From Stropharia rugosoannulata (taxonomy: Eukaryota; Basidiomycota; Agaricomycetes; Agaricales; Strophariaceae), in assembly GCA_028532985.1 (NCBI GenBank), contig JANCIK010000003.1, positions 2,056,001 through 2,120,000 of the forward strand: a DNA stretch of 64,000 bases, written 5' to 3'. The notes under the pieces are model-generated. The model searched no databases. It was given only the letters and a program-made list of their open reading frames with translations, and was not told the origin of the DNA. Position 1 is the first letter of the stretch, and the number at the start of each line of letters is the position of its first letter. Of the stretch, positions 12,098 to 24,000 are shown piece after piece. The position numbers and the translations under genes were made by a program.

Positions 12098-13398
12098 ATG
12101 ATGAACTTATTGTTTGGCAAGCACGGCGGGCCACGCCCGCTGGGCGCGCTAGTTATTAATAGTGCTTATGATCATGAACTGGACATTTATGGTAAGGTCA
12201 AATTTGGGTCAGATGCACTCTTCGTCGGAGCTGTAAGTGCGAAAGAGGATGCCCTGATTAAACTTAGACCGAACACCGGTCTAGGTTGAACTGATGACAA
12301 CGTGTCATACAGAAGTCGCAGTACTGGGCCCATTGGGAACATACACACACGAGGTTCTTTGGTTCTTTTTGTCTGTTTCAAATAAAACGGCCAACGGTTC
12401 TTAGGCAGCTTTCAAAACATTTGGATCTTCAGTTACATATAACGAGCAGGACTCCATAGCGGGTGAGTAAGAAGCTGTCATTTTGCTAGCACCTCCTGAC
12501 CATGAAAGTAAAAAAGGTGTTTGTCAGGTACTTTCGCCTCTAGTCCAATATGGCGTTGTACCACAAGAGAACTCTATCTTTGGCACTGTCATCGAAACGT
12601 ACGACCTCTTACGAACGACTACAACAAGCTTCATCCGAGGCGAAATAATCCTTAAGATTGATCATTGCTTGGTCGTCAAGAAGGGAGTCAAGCTGCATGA
12701 AATTCGCAGAGTTATGAGCCATGAACAGGTTAGAAAATGTTTGACTAAAACGTGATTATCAAGTTGTTGATGTCATTCAAGGCTCTTGGCCAATGTCAAA
12801 GATTTTTGGCAGAGAAACTGCCGTCAGTAACGACAATCAAAACTAAATCAACTGCAGCTGCAGCGCAAGCATTGCTCGATGGCCCTCCTAATAGCGCCGC
12901 GATATGTTCTTCTATCTGCACAGAGCTATTTCCAGGACTAGAAATATTGTACACAGGCATACAGAACGAGCGTTGTAAGTAATTAATCTCCTAAACTGCA
13001 TTGAACATTCATATAACAGACTTTGCGGTATAGCAAATTTCACCCGATTTTACATTATTGCCCACTCACGCAGCGCGATACCTCTGCCAAGTCTGAACAC
13101 GAAGCAACAAATGAAAGGCCTCCTTAGAGTAACCTCTTCCTCGGCTTCCGAATACACAGACTTCCCTGCAGATGTCGTCGCACATTTAACAACCAGGGAT
13201 ATTGTCATAGGCAGAATCGACAGGCGGCCATCCGTGCACGGAGCGCCTTTTTCCAACATGTATTTTGTAGAAGTTCATGCACCTGATCAAGAGGAGAAAT
13301 CCCCCATAAATTTTGAGACTTGGAGTCGGAAAGTAGACTCTCTAGTATCGGCGCCAGATTGTCAGGGGAAGGAATTGTTCATTGTAGGGATCTGGTAA
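12098..13398 (+). CDS. pha2: Prephenate dehydratase, N-terminus uncertain
   Basis: Converts prephenate to phenylpyruvate in phenylalanine synthesis. Safe exons: 12313-12353, 12405-12462, 12517-12728, 12782-12974, 13034-13398. Family motifs: VAVLGPLGTYTHE, QYGVVPQENSIFGTVIETYD, KIDHCLVV, SHEQALGQCQRFL, KSTAAAAQ and the catalytic NFTRF. A C-terminal ACT-like regulatory domain follows, with RIDRRPS where the family usually has an ESRP motif. The stop is TAA at 13396-13398. The start is unsettled. The only in-frame ATG upstream is at 12098, which requires a very short 34-nt intron (12279-12312) and adds 60 residues not typical of the enzyme (total 349). A short, unseen first exon is equally possible. 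The identity is firm, the start is not. Confidence 0.88.
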
Positions 13399-13655
13399 AT
13401 TTTTTTTTTCTCAGCTGGAGTACATAGTATGTTAGTATATTTGAAAGCAGTTGGTGACTTGTTGGTGACTTCAAACGCTCTATTCGGATCGACATTTACT
13501 TTATAATCATATATTACTTACGTAATATTAGTTGTAGAAACAAGTCATCTACTTTGCATCTACTCAACATTTACCACTTAAACTCGAGCCGCAACAGTTC
13601 TACTAGGTGCTACTGCCTATTTCTACGTGTTCATTGACTGTGGTATCATATACAA

Positions 13656-14740
13656 ATGACTACGACAAATCCTTTGGCAGGCCCTTCAGCTCTACGAGAT
13701 GTTATACATCCCCAGTTTCATCAAAATAACTTTCCAGCCGAAGTACATATCAAGGTCGACCTAGGAGTGAAGCTGGACAAAGGTACGTGATACTGTCCTG
13801 TACACTGTATCATTACTAAAATTACATATCCGAAGATGATCAAATATGTAGGTTAGCTTTAACACCTGCTGGGTGTCCACTGGGCCCTCTTCACTGTCCT
13901 TTGCGACACACGACTCCTTCCGTCCTTAACTTTCAACCTCCAAGACAACTTCCTACTCACCCTAGAGAAAGGGAGCGTTTATCTACTGTTTGCAAACACT
14001 GGCTGCGTGGGCTTTGCAAAAAGGGCGACGCTTGCGAGTTTCTACACGAATATAATCTGAGAAGAATGCCGGAGTGTTGGTGGTTTGCGAAGTATGGGTA
14101 CTGCTCCGCAGGTGATGAATGTTTATATGCCCATCCTAAAGAACGCCGAGTGGAATGCCCAGACTATAACCGTGGATTCTGCAAGCTTGGTGAGTTTTTG
14201 CTGCTTAATCCTTTTGTTTCATATTTCACCTGTTGTATACTCAGGCCCTAGTTGCCCACGCAAGCACATTCGCAAGGTAGCTTGTCAGAATTACCTCACT
14301 GGATTCTGTCCTTCAGGCTCCGATTGTTCCCAAGGACAGTATGTATCTGGTTTTTCACTTTTTGGTGTTTCAGCTAACAATCGCCAGTCCAAAGCCGAAC
14401 GTTCCTCCACCAAAGGCTTACGATCCACCATCTCCACCATCTGCCAAAGACCTTGGACCCCCTCCTCCGGGATATGGCCGTTACGCTGATTTTGAAAGAG
14501 GTTTAAGTAGTGTAGGTTCAGCCGCCGGGGGAGCTGGGGCTAGCATCACTGGTCCACCCAGACGCAATCTAGACGATGTTTTATGCTTCAAGGCAAGGCA
14601 AATTTCATATTCTGTAATATGCTTTGCTCACATTTTTTTTCCAGTGTGGTGAAAAGGGACATTATGCTAACCATTGTCGGAATCGCAATGTGCCTGGCAA
14701 TCGCGGAGGTAACGAACGCATTAAAAGATATGGGGAATAG
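13656..14740 (+). CDS. yth1: Cleavage and polyadenylation factor Yth1/CPSF30
   Basis: RNA-binding subunit of the mRNA 3'-end processing complex. Five exons, 13656-13782, 13836-14189, 14245-14338, 14388-14592 and 14645-14740, total 876 nt (291 residues). Five CCCH fingers are visible in order: CRLALTPAGCPLGPLHCPLRH, CKHWLRGLCKKGDACEFLH, CWWFAKYGYCSAGDECLYAH, CPDYNRGFCKLGPSCPRKH and CQNYLTGFCPSGSDCSQGH. A Pro-rich linker leads to a CCHC zinc knuckle, CGEKGHYANHC, as in animal CPSF30. The knuckle sits on its own last exon, reached through a GC-AG intron (14593-14644). Spacing of the fingers matches the family. Confidence 0.94.
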
Positions 14741-15261
14741 GTATCTCGACTTGTATTTGCTTTATTCTCTCTGTACTTGCTCTGTACCCCATTGAGGGAC
14801 CATCTTGCAAGACTCAGACAGATCCGCATTAGTTGTTTGAATACAGCAAACTGACGATGTGCAAATGAAGATGTCATATGCTCTGTTGTTCGTCATACCC
14901 AGATATGTATTGATGTTCAACGTTCAACCCTGAAATGAACTTGCTTAAGATTCTCTGTCGGCTAATAATCACATGGCCCGAGCTTGGCCTGAGCCTGGGC
15001 CACAGGCTGTGCTTTCAGCGTTCATTAAAGTAGTATATATGACGAACATATTTTTAAATTGAACATGCATTCATTGTGCACAATTTAAGTACACAACCCA
15101 GAGCTTTGATGGTTGGCGCCTAGCCGCTACTATTCAATTCACGTGCGTGTCCGGACGTGTCCGTCTCTCCAAGTCTTCATATTCATATTACATAAAAAAG
15201 ACAAGGCCTACTACTTAGTACCATTTCCTTGATCTCACCTCCTTAACTACATCAATAGGCA
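14741..15261. other. Intergenic, no supported gene
   Basis: About 0.52 kb between yth1 and the UPF0047 gene. No conserved open frame or RNA gene seen; presumably a 3' UTR followed by a promoter. Confidence 0.4.
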
Positions 15262-16221
15262 ATGGGCTGGCAACACACTTTTACATTATCTAAGAGAGCT
15301 AAGGGCTGCCATTTGGTTACAGACGAGGTCCTTAGTCATATCAGGCCCGGGCTCGAGGATGTGAAGGTAAGTTTAAGGCCATTCATAATTTGAAAGCTCC
15401 ATTGGCATGTGCATTTGGATTCGATTGCATTTTAATTCGGATAACATATAGATTGGTATCTTGTATCTTTTCATGTAAGTTGGAACCCTCTCCATCAGTA
15501 TTCACTGTGGAATTACGAAGTTGGTTACCAACTGACTCGGTCGGATACAAACCATGGTCGCAGTCAGCATACGTCTGCTGCGTTGACGATCAACGAAAAC
15601 TTCGACAGAGGTTAGTGTTATACATGAAATGAAGACATTTTACCTCAGGGTCCAATTTTTTCTGGACTGACAATACTTTAAATCATAGATGTCAGAAAAG
15701 GTATGTTGAGATGTTGTGTTTGCATTAAGAAAAACTTATCCCGATTCCCGACGTACAACCTTATCAGACATGGATATGGCTTTAGACATTGTTGTTCCCG
15801 AAAATTTGAAGTGGCTTCATACTGATGAAGGCCCAGAGTGAGCAGCACGTCGCGTGCGTTTGGTGTCATTACATTGACAGTTGTTTTCAGCGATTCGTAC
15901 GTTGTAATGGTTGGGCTGATTCAGCTCTGTCAATGTCTGACTTTGTAGAGTATCACACACTAAGGCAACACTGGTTGGATCGTCAATCACGATCCCTATC
16001 ACCAATGGAAACCTGAACTTGGGGACATGGCAAGGTCAGTTCAACATGCTACCGTTCGCATGAGGTTGAAGCTCACTTAAGAAATACATCCCACTTATTG
16101 GCTAGGTATTTACCTCACCGAATTTCGCCACGCTCCGCATTCGCGACGTATTGTGGCGACGATCCTGTACGAATTTCTTCTGGAATTCTTGGGATATTCA
16201 CCAACTTTCATCAGATCCTAG
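15262..16221 (+). CDS. YjbQ/UPF0047 family protein
   Basis: Small conserved protein; bacterial relatives show thiamine phosphate synthase activity in vitro, and the role in fungi is not settled. Eight exons sum to 465 nt (154 residues): 15262-15366, 15452-15474, 15564-15610, 15689-15700, 15768-15837, 15891-15896, 15949-16034 and 16106-16221. Family motifs: [14 protein letters not shown], the [11 protein letters not shown] strand, [25 protein letters not shown], and [20 protein letters not shown] followed by [11 protein letters not shown]. Two exons are tiny, 12 and 6 nt. The 6-nt exon CGATTC lies between consensus acceptor and donor sites and restores the frame exactly. Length is typical of the family (about 140-150). 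Confidence 0.9.
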
Positions 16222-16929
16222 AGCCAGTAAATCATAGTATTTGTTCGAGGAGCATTCCAGAGATCATTCAAACCATTCTAGATATGTTACAAAACTATTC
16301 ATGTACATATGTGGCCAATTCTTTGACATACTTAAACCTGACAAAGACGTCCAGAATGTGCTATTGTCACACTGTTGCCATTCACAACGAGGATGTAAGT
16401 TTCCGGTTGCTTCGCAAGCATACATGCGCGGCTTCAGTCTGTTGAACGTGGTCGACGCCTAGCATATTTCTCCTGTATAAATTTATGGGTCCTTCACACC
16501 ATCAGTTACAACTTCGGTGTATCATGATGCTGATGGAAAGTGACATGCTCGAACCTACCTTTCCCCTCACTTAAGTGTTACAGGTGTCATTGGCAACCAA
16601 TTGGCAACAGTCGAACAGGGGACTGCGGGAAGTCGGTTTACATTCTCTCCCAGGGGATTGCGTTGTGATTGAGATCACAAAACCAAATAACTCCGATCAA
16701 CCTGTGACCATACTATAACCCCCACACTTATCATTTCAACAGTAATTCTACTGCTACACTCTCCATCATCACTGAAACTGTATACATATATCCTATCGTC
16801 ACCCCTACACTCTTTGAAACGCTCATCCAGGAACACCGTTTTTGATCTCTGTCCACAGCGCACCAACAGCTCACTTTCTTGACTTTCTTTAACCTAAACC
16901 TCTAAGCGAACAGTTCAGGCGTCCAAAAA
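16222..16929. other. Intergenic, no supported gene
   Basis: About 0.7 kb. Open frames on + around 16098-16462 overlap the end of the UPF0047 gene in other frames and lack motifs. The stretch before 16930 is rich in CT and probably contains the promoter of the second Zn2Cys6 gene. Confidence 0.4.
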
Positions 16930-19785
16930 ATGCCCAAAGCACCCAGTGCTGGCTCAACTCGACCGGCACTTCGCCGGAACCAGGTACTGTGATCGTTAGC
17001 GAAATGTATTCAAAGCTGTATTAACTTAGGCTTAATAGGCCTGTCGTTCCTGTCGGAAAAGAAAGCTCGTACGGATGCCTTGTACACCATCACTGTCTTC
17101 ATTGACTGACACATCTGGCAGAAATGTGATGCTGCTCGTCCTCATTGCGGTACTTGCGTAAAGTAGGTTGCTCGGAAGCTATGTATGCACAAGGGGAGGT
17201 CGCTCATCAAACGCAACGAAAGACAATGGCAAGCTCTTGTCAGCGTCCCAGCACCAATAGGCTATGCGTGAGCACCATAAATTATACAAACTTCATGGCA
17301 TACCCATTCGACTCATTAGACATCCCACGGAACCTCAATGCTCTTACGATCCCACAGAAGGCTTACGACTGGCACCGGATACAGATCCTATAGAAAAGAT
17401 AAAGGAATTGGAGGATCAAATAAGTGAGTATTTGTTGGCAGACGTTCATTCATAGTTAATAATCGGTACAGCTCAACTCAAAAGTCGTTTATATGAAAGT
17501 CAACTAGGATCCACTTCCCCCTCATCCATTTCGCATATGACTCCACCTGTAGCCAGCACTTCATTACAACACAACCACCAGCCGTCTGATTCCGGCAACA
17601 TTGCGTTGCCAAATTTGCCTCGCCTTACTCTTCTGAATATTATTGCTCCCGACAGTCCTGAAAGACGATTTCGAAGTACAAGTGACAGTCCTGGATTGCA
17701 GGATGCCAGTGGAAGGTCAAGCTCAGATCCATTTATGGATTTACTTTTTTCTGGTTGGAATCCCGATCTTCCGGACCCAGCGACATTAAATCATTAGTGA
17801 GTGTCTGTTACAGTACATGTTTCATTTGACCTGACTGTCGTTTAGCATCGATGTGTTCTTTAGATGCGATCCATGCGGATCGCGGGTGCTTCATAAACCC
17901 TCATTTCTAGCATCAATGCACTTATCGCCCAGAGATCCTGGTTTCCCTCACTCAGCGATACTGCATGCTATAGTTGAGTAGTTCAAGTCTCGGCACAAAT
18001 AAATAATAGCACTGATTCATATCAGTGCGCTTCTAGCTCACGATGGTCCCCACAAAACATTGTTACTCTGCCAGATGGTACGCGTCGTGATCAATTTGCC
18101 GAATTTCATGCTAGCAAGACGCGGCAGTATATCGATAAAACTATGGCGAGCGGCGAAGATATCTTCTCGGTCATGCAAGCTTGTATCCTGTTGTCTTGGT
18201 ATTTCTATCAGGAAGGACGTTGGGTTGAAGTCTGGATTTTTGCCGCTTTCCAAACACGGGTGGCAGTACCCTTACGCCTTAACTATCCTGGTACGTATAC
18301 CACACATGGTAACAATTCTCCAGGGGCATATCTGGCTCCCCCCAAAGACCTCCGTGACCTGGAGTCACGTCGACGTACATGGTGGATGACCATTTTATTC
18401 GACCGCATTGCATCTGTTGGTGGTTGGATACATGCTGTAGATGAACGAGATATTGGAACGGAGCTTCCTTGGCGGACAGTAGACTTCGAATCGGAGGTAT
18501 GTCTTCCAAATAGAATCGCACGGAACTGTCTTATTGATTACCATCTTACGTTTAGAACAACACCATGCCTAACAACGAGCAGAATTTGTCGTCACCTGAC
18601 TTTTTTACCCGACATGAAGCAAATTTTACCGATTCTTTCCTGTTACTTATCAAGGCAGTGATGCTGTTCGGGAGAGTTACTGATTTCAATGTCAGAGGAA
18701 ACCTCAGGGCCCCTACTGCTCCAAGCAAAAACCAGAACCCTTTCTACCTACCAGGATTTAAGGAGCTGGACAAACTAGTGTCTACAGAATTTTTAGAAAG
18801 TCTACCTCAGATCTTCAGAAGTCATAATGTAGTGACGGATGGACCGGATGATAGTTCACTTGACACAGATTTATATATGGTCCACATCATACCGCATGCG
18901 TGAGTTTTCCTCGGCCCTTTTCACAAATCTCATCTAAACACGATGCCTATATTAATATCAATCCACTGATATCCTGTCTACTTTAGCGCCACAATTACCC
19001 TTCATAATCCATATATTGATTTCAACGATCAACAAAATCTATCAACTGCGCGTTGTGTCAACTCGGCGCGCCGCATACTAACAGCATACTATGATCTTTC
19101 TTCGACTTCGCTAGACATCACAAGGCTGCATCCGTTTGTTACGGTAAGCAATACTTCGTCCCCTCGTCATTGAAATTTTCAATAATAAGCATGGCTGCGC
19201 ATTCTAACAGATATGTTGGTACCTAGCTGCTGTTGTGCAAGTTCAACTTTGTAAATATTTTATTGAAATCAACGACTCTGAGCGAGAATCCACTGTATGG
19301 GGCGAGATCAACGTTTTACGGTACATGACACTCTCGAAAGTTATTAACACATGCTGAGCAAACGAATTTCGACTAGGTTTGCCATGATGCAATACGGAGA
19401 GCGTTCTCCCATTGGTAGTAAGTTGTTAACCATATTTTGCCAGAGGACTTCATGCCTAATTTTACGTCAAGCCCGCCAGGAAAGGCTACTACAGGGACTT
19501 ATGCGAGAGATAGTTCGTATGACAGGCCAAAAGCAACCATTGGAAGTCGGTATACCGCTATACCCCTTTTCTCATACCACACTGTTCAGGAAAGACGAGT
19601 CACCCAACGAGGGTGCAGCAAGCACACCACCTTTGCCCATAAGTCCTCACAACGTCTATGAACAACGTCCTTCTCATGTCCCTTCGTCAACTCTTCCTTC
19701 AAGTGGGAATGTAATGATAGCCGGAGCTTCTTGGGCACATCGAGATGTTTCCGGCTCGCCTGCTACTACTGGCTTCGGAATCTAA
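16930..19785 (+). CDS. Zn2Cys6 fungal-specific transcription factor (copy 2)
   Basis: Nuclear regulator paralogous to the gene at 7347-10456. Early exons: 16930-16983, 17039-17068, 17122-17162, 17223-17267 and 17320-17423. They give NQ-ACRSCRKRKL-KCDAARPHCGTC, then a 23-residue loop (QWQALVSVPAPIGYAHPTEP) to the last Cys in CSYDPTEGL. A coiled coil (DPIEKIKELEDQITQLKSRL) follows. Then comes a Fungal_trans-type domain with LPDPATLNHYIDVFF, AFQTRVAVPLRLNYPG and LESRRRTWWMTILFDRIASVGGW. Copy 1 has related LPNPELLKHL, DVFFMFHP and SIRLAVPLGLN. The C-terminal tail is Pro/Ser-rich and the stop is at 19785. Function and targets are not readable from sequence. Confidence 0.9.
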
Positions 19786-20019
19786 CTCATATTCTTAGAG
19801 ATTTAAGCTTGATACTATAAGAAGAGCAACCTGGTTACATATGCATATTTTGGGTTTTTCTTTTCTTTTCTTTTTTGTCCATGTTTTACTATAAAAATTT
19901 TATGTTCTCCCCTACTTATGGACCAAACGGACTCACGTAACATAGGAATATGCTGACTTGTATGCACCAGACACCAGGTACACGAAAAATCATTCTTAGA
20001 GATTAGCCTACGCTTATTA

Positions 20020-20881
20020 CTAAAGCTTTCTGGCCGTGCTATCATATGGATCGGTGTCGACTTTTTCTGTAGTTGCATCGCCCCAGAAGATTTCTTCTGC
20101 AACATCCGGTTTGATGTTCTTTTTTTCGTGAGCTTGACGAAGCTTATCCCAGGAAGAATTCTGTACTTTAATATTATTAGCTGCACGGATATCATCCCAT
20201 TTGCTCCGATGTGCTGTTGGAGAAGTAGTCGACGAAGCACTGTTTGACGACTGAGGAAGAATTATTTGGGGAACTGGCGTAGTTTGAATAGTCATAATTT
20301 ATTAATTACATATAAGAAACTCATTGTTGTTAACTTACTATTCTCTTGGAGTTGGTCGGGATCCATATGCTCTGGTGATATCTCATAAACGCGTTCAATC
20401 ACTATTCCTCCTTTTGGAGCGCCTACTTGAGCCTGAATGTTTTCCATAGCATTCTGGAAGCCATGAGGATTTTGTATAGAGCGTAAATAATTGAAATGCG
20501 CGTTTAGATATGCCATTCTGCCGAAAGCATAGCCGCCGAAACCGAACGTAAAGCATGTTGCTGCGGTTTTTGCTTGGGTCCACTTAGGATTGCGAAAAGG
20601 TAATATGATTAGTGTGGAGATAAGTGCGCCTATAAGCTGAAACGATATGAGAAGTGAACCGGACTGAAATAAGGGAAACCAACAGGATATTGGCGGTGGT
20701 AGTTCGTCAAGAAGTTGACAGACAAGTCATAGTCGTGGGGAGAGAGTCTGCCTGCTTCGCGCTCCGGGGACAAGAGAGACTCTGCAGTGGTAGGTGTACG
20801 AAAGACAACATCCATCCATACCGGGGAGTAGAGGAGGACATTGGCGGGCGGGCGGGCGCTTGGAGGATCTGGTAGTGGCAT
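20020..20881 (-). CDS. Two-helix membrane protein, possible OCIA-type domain
   Basis: Three exons on the minus strand, 20720-20881, 20339-20663 and 20020-20273, total 741 nt (246 residues). The N-terminal 54 residues are Pro-rich. Then come two hydrophobic segments, LLISFQLIGALISTLIILPF and CFTFGFGGYAFGRMAYL, separated by a short basic loop (RNPKWTQAK). The glycine-rich second helix followed by a basic, aromatic stretch recalls the OCIA domain of mitochondrial or endosomal proteins, but this is a weak resemblance. The C-terminus is hydrophilic with paired motifs SKWDDIRAANN and SSWDKLRQAHEKK, as is common in small fungal mitochondrial proteins. The gene is convergent with the second Zn2Cys6 gene and divergent from the RhoGEF gene, about 130 bp away. 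Confidence 0.75.
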
Positions 20882-21013
20882 AAGGAGACGGCAGGGCGAT
20901 CACGTGCTGAGAATGACGGGGAATTTAGTCGTGAAAATGAGTATGGCAAGCCGTGGGTTTGCCAGAGGCGCCGTCGTCACGACGCATCGACGTCTTCCTT
21001 CAATTCAAACGTC

Positions 21014-24000
21014 ATGAGCGCGCCTCTCGATGGCCTGCCCCAAGAGGCGTCCAGCAACGGCATAATTGGCTCGCTTCCGCCGTCATTACCCCCCCTTTCT
21101 CTCTCCCCGCTGCATCCTCCGACAGATGGAGCTTCACTTGCCTCGCCAACCTCCGCCTCAAAAACGCTCACGATACCCAGTTCCTTCTCGCAGGCAGGAG
21201 GTATGCTTTGCCATGACTTTTCCGTAACGTTGACTCACCTTTGGCAGGCTTGAGTGCACCTCCGACCCCAACAACCCCTAGCAGTTTGGCATCGGAGGGA
21301 AAACCCAAGAGAGCTAACCCATTAACGGACCTTGTGGAGACAGAAAAGGTTTTTGTGGATCAACTAACAGGGATTATACGGGTACGCTACCTCATATGTC
21401 CGTACCAAGTTTCTGCTTAGTCCTTGAACAGAAAGTTGCTGCTGCCTGGTCTCGTTCCAATCTACCTCCCCCAGAGCTTGATAGTATGTTCCGCAGCATA
21501 GAAGGTGTCTACAAAGCAAATCGTGGCTTACATGGTGTACGGGGTGCTTGTTTATGACCTTGATCTGCATATTCACATCAGCCATAGAAACTGAAAGACA
21601 TAAATGCGGACCCTAAATCAGCGGGCGAGCTTGGGGGACTCCTTATCAAATGGGTTAGATGTCCGTCTTTATTTAATTAATCTTTCTCTCACCTCAATTT
21701 CCAGATTGATGATCTTAAGAAGCCCTACGAGACTTACTGTGCAAAGTACTGCTCTGGTTTTGACACATGGGAGCCCGTGCAGTCAAATGCCAAGCTTGGT
21801 CCAATTCTAGAGCAATTTTCTTCATCTCACCCCGCTCCTTCAAGTGGCGGTATATGGTCCCTCGATTCATTGTTTCTTCTGCCAAAACTACGGTTAAAGT
21901 ACTACCTGAAACTGTACAATCGCCTATTGAAGAATACGGACAATCGGCTCCTCGTCAGCGCTGTTGAAATCCTTCATGGTCTTCTGGACACAGTGGAAGG
22001 TCGATCTTCTGTTCTAGTTGGAAATCGAACATCGGAAAACGTCACTCAGGCTGTATTAGAAACGGAAGACGAGGTTGTTATCGATATGAGAACCAAATCT
22101 TTGAGTCCTCCGGGGCCGGTTGCCAAGGATTTATCATCCGTTGGTGTAGAAGGAAAAACAGGGAGTGAAACCAGCTCAAATCATGAGAGTGCATCGGCAG
22201 GGTAAGCATAATACTATTACAGTCCATCGTATCTGACGCGATTCTCAGAGAACGATCTTCACGCGAATCTCAGGCTACTAATAATAGTCGCACGTCCACC
22301 CAAACACTTGCTATGCCCATTTCTGATCTTGAGCGTCGGCTTGACACGAGTCGCACTTTGGATATTTTCAGCATGGCTCCAAAGGTAAAGTGGCACTGCT
22401 CTTATGTGCCTTTCACCAAAGCTGATTACTCTGTAGGCCGTGAAGTTACAAATGTCTCCAGCATCACTAACTTTCACCCGGGAATTGCGTGCTTCAGTTG
22501 ACGTCGTAATCCGCTTTACCCCTCGAGCAACAGGCTTGGAAGTACTTCATAGGCGCGGACACATATTCCTGCTTTCCGACTTATTCTTAGTGTGCGAGAG
22601 GATGTCTCCCGAGGATTTGGAAAGAACTAGTAGGGATGGACCAGACATGTGGCTTTCCTATCCCCCTCTCGCTGGAAAGGTATTGCGGGTGGTTGATGTT
22701 GTTGGGCAAGGTATGTACATGTTCATTGGACTGTGCAGTATTCATAAAATAATCCATCTCCTTAGATAATGCTCTTCAAGTGGCTATTATGAGAAAGGAG
22801 TTTTTGATTCTAGAGGCTGATACTGTGGACGCAAAGAATATGTTGATGAAGCACTTCAAAGAGTGTATTGAATTCTCAGGTTCATGTAGGTATATTTGCA
22901 TAAGCTTGAAGTATATTACTAAGGTGCCTGTCCCCAGTACCTCCGCCATCCAAGCAACCTCCGCCTCCTATGCCTTCCCTTCCTCGATTTCCATCAGACA
23001 ATGGTCCAAACACACCGTCTTATCCAGGATCAATGTCTCCACCGCCGCCTGTTAGTGGTAACGCCAGTCCTGCCGGCCAGCGCTCAATGTCGCCTGTGGT
23101 GCTGAGAGCAAATGAGAGTCCGCGTTCGTCTGAATCACTTCCTCCATCATACCAGACGCCTGATGGTAGGCCCATGCCTCCTGACCAAGGCAAAGTCGGT
23201 CTTCCACCTGGGCCTGCTCCTTTCTTACGAACGTCCACTTCAGCGCAACCATTTCAACGAGGTCCTCCCTTTAATCCTAACAATACTCTTCCACCTGCTC
23301 GAAGCACAGGTCATCTCCCGGGGCCTCATGCGGGTCCTGTACCCGGACCTAGTATTACTCCTCCACATCCGCACTATGGAGGGTCTCCAATGAATGGAAA
23401 TTCTGGCCCGCCACCGCACTTAATGCATCCTAATCCAGGCCCTCGTCCACCAAATCAGTATCCTCCAGGGCCGCAAGGAATGTATCCTCCAAGGCCCCCT
23501 TCTGAACCTTCTAACGGCGTACGCAAAAGTCCATCTGTCCATTCATTAGGATCTCATTATTCTCAATACGCACAGGTCCCACCTCTTCCCAATTTCCCGC
23601 CTGTTCATTCCAGCGGTCCTCCCCGAAATAACTCAATGGGTGCAGGACTTCAAGTACCTCAACCACGAACCCTGTTGCCTTCAGCAGCGCAGGCCCGCGT
23701 TATTTCCATGGCTGAGGCCCCCGTAAATGAACCCAGTCCACCGAATTCACCAGTGCAAGAGCCTTACAAGGATCTAGGTCCTGTCGTCTCCACAGTCTCT
23801 GCGCAAATGAAATGCAAGGTCTTCTTGCAACAACATCACGCTCAGTGGAAATCTTTGGGCTCGGCCAAACTCAAGCTGTACCGCCAGGATCCGACAAACG
23901 TCAAACAGCTTGTTGTAGAAGCAGACAACAAGGACAAGACTATCCTTATTTCTACCATTGTGCTTACAGATGGCGTAGAACGAGTGGGGAAGACAGGTGT

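Noticed and set aside
20664..20719. Reading through from the first exon of the two-helix protein to a stop near 20630
   Set aside because: A 56-nt intron (GTCAAC..TTTCAG) joins the exons in frame and yields the two membrane helices.
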